From: Camarhynchus parvulus
Taxonomy: Eukaryota; Chordata; Aves; Passeriformes; Thraupidae
Length of the DNA: 64,000 bases
Direction: 5' to 3'
Assembly (NCBI RefSeq): GCF_901933205.1
Contig: NC_044600.1
Coordinates: forward strand, 10,268,501 to 10,332,500
Shown: piece by piece, positions 63,437 through 64,000 of the stretch
How the letters are laid out: every line of letters begins with the position of its first letter
Numbering within the stretch: the stretch's first letter is position 1
Notes under the pieces: generated by a model
Told to the model about the DNA's origin: nothing
Seen by the model: only the letters and a program-made list of their open reading frames with translations
Databases searched by the model: none
Translations under genes and position numbers: made by a program

Positions 63437-64000
63437 AGACAATGGAGGGGGTGCACATCTTGACCTTGAAACAGGCATTGATCTTCATGACTTGACATGA
63501 GAATTATGTCGGGTTGGTTTTGTTTATAGACAGGTTATTTTTTACCAAAGTCACTCTTATGACAAACACAATTAAAATACATGCACAAATTCAGTTATGG
63601 AAAAATTAACCTAATTATTTGTAGAAACTTCATTATAAGAAAGGTATTAAAATTATTTTCTTTCCAAGTATTTTTAAAATTAAATTAATACAGCATGAAC
63701 TACAACTACTGTTCTTCAGTGAATATGTATTTTACCAAACAATTAAGGATATGCATATAATATCAGGGCAATATTACGCCATAACCCAGTCTTCAACAGC
63801 CACAGGGCTTTGCTCCTTTGTTTAAAAAGAATTTAATACAGTTGTGCCGTGGGAAAAAAAAAAAGAATCTGCAGCTTGTGTGTGCCTCTATGCATCTCTT
63901 AGAAGCAATGAAATAAATACACTTTGTTTCCTATACATAGACCCTATTACAAGTCTGTTTTCACAAATTGCAATATCTCTACAGCTCTGCAGTATTCTAA
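63437..64000. other. Non-coding DNA, nothing recognised
   Basis: AT-rich unique sequence to the end of the window, with a short A run near 63853. Confidence 0.5.

Noticed and set aside
62945..63500. Overlapping frames of 138, 172 and 123 aa
   Set aside because: All lie in the GC-rich patch and the adjoining 14-bp repeat and exist on both strands, so composition explains them.

Overview
This window is AT-rich, CpG-poor vertebrate nuclear DNA, almost certainly from a bird and most likely a passerine. The signs are CR1 LINE fragments of the avian type, and LTRs that I recognise as the abundant songbird kind (two CCAAT boxes, a long AT-rich stretch ending in AATAAA, and TG...CA ends). I found no host protein-coding exon, tRNA, rRNA, CRISPR or bacterial feature that I could defend. 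Open reading frames are short, lack recognisable domains, and the longest (280 aa) lies in the antisense strand of a CR1. The window is best read as a gene desert or the inside of a large intron.

Layout. 1-18.9 kb: unique AT-rich DNA with a TG/TA microsatellite, a CCAAC tract and a perfect hairpin. 18.96-22.66 kb: the most unusual region. Two same-orientation LTRs of one family (18962-19347 and 22321-22657) are bounded on the outside by an identical 6-bp sequence (GTTCTG), as expected for one old provirus. No gag, pol or env is recognisable between them. Instead there is host-like sequence, a diverged related LTR (about 21453-21829), an A-rich spacer and a CpG-dense array of twelve 27-28-bp units touching the 3' LTR. 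22.69-24.3 kb: a 29-bp minisatellite, a CR1 fragment with an internal deletion, and a GC-rich patch. 24.3-44.3 kb: unique DNA with an AT microsatellite joined to a perfect palindrome, a probable minus-strand LTR (to 34042) and a 32-bp palindrome. 44.36-45.30 kb: an antisense CR1 interrupted by about 120 bp that matches sequence 2.3 kb upstream. 51.24-51.35 kb: a GA-rich repeat containing a 24-bp match to a site 1.6 kb upstream. 53.54-54.39 kb: a minus-strand older LTR followed closely by a plus-strand solo LTR with a target duplication. 58.37-58.96 kb: a pair of diverged direct repeats around a G-poor CTAACC-like tract. 63.05-63.44 kb: a GC-rich patch ending in a 14-bp CCATTCCAC-type repeat.

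How it fits together. Nothing here forms a gene pathway. The history is one of retroelement insertion, local repeat expansion and short templated insertions in otherwise unique DNA. The best candidate for something undescribed is the 3.7-kb LTR-bounded element and its CpG-rich array, because the array keeps its CpGs and its uniformity while the LTRs around it have visibly decayed. All similarity statements are by eye; no database search was run.
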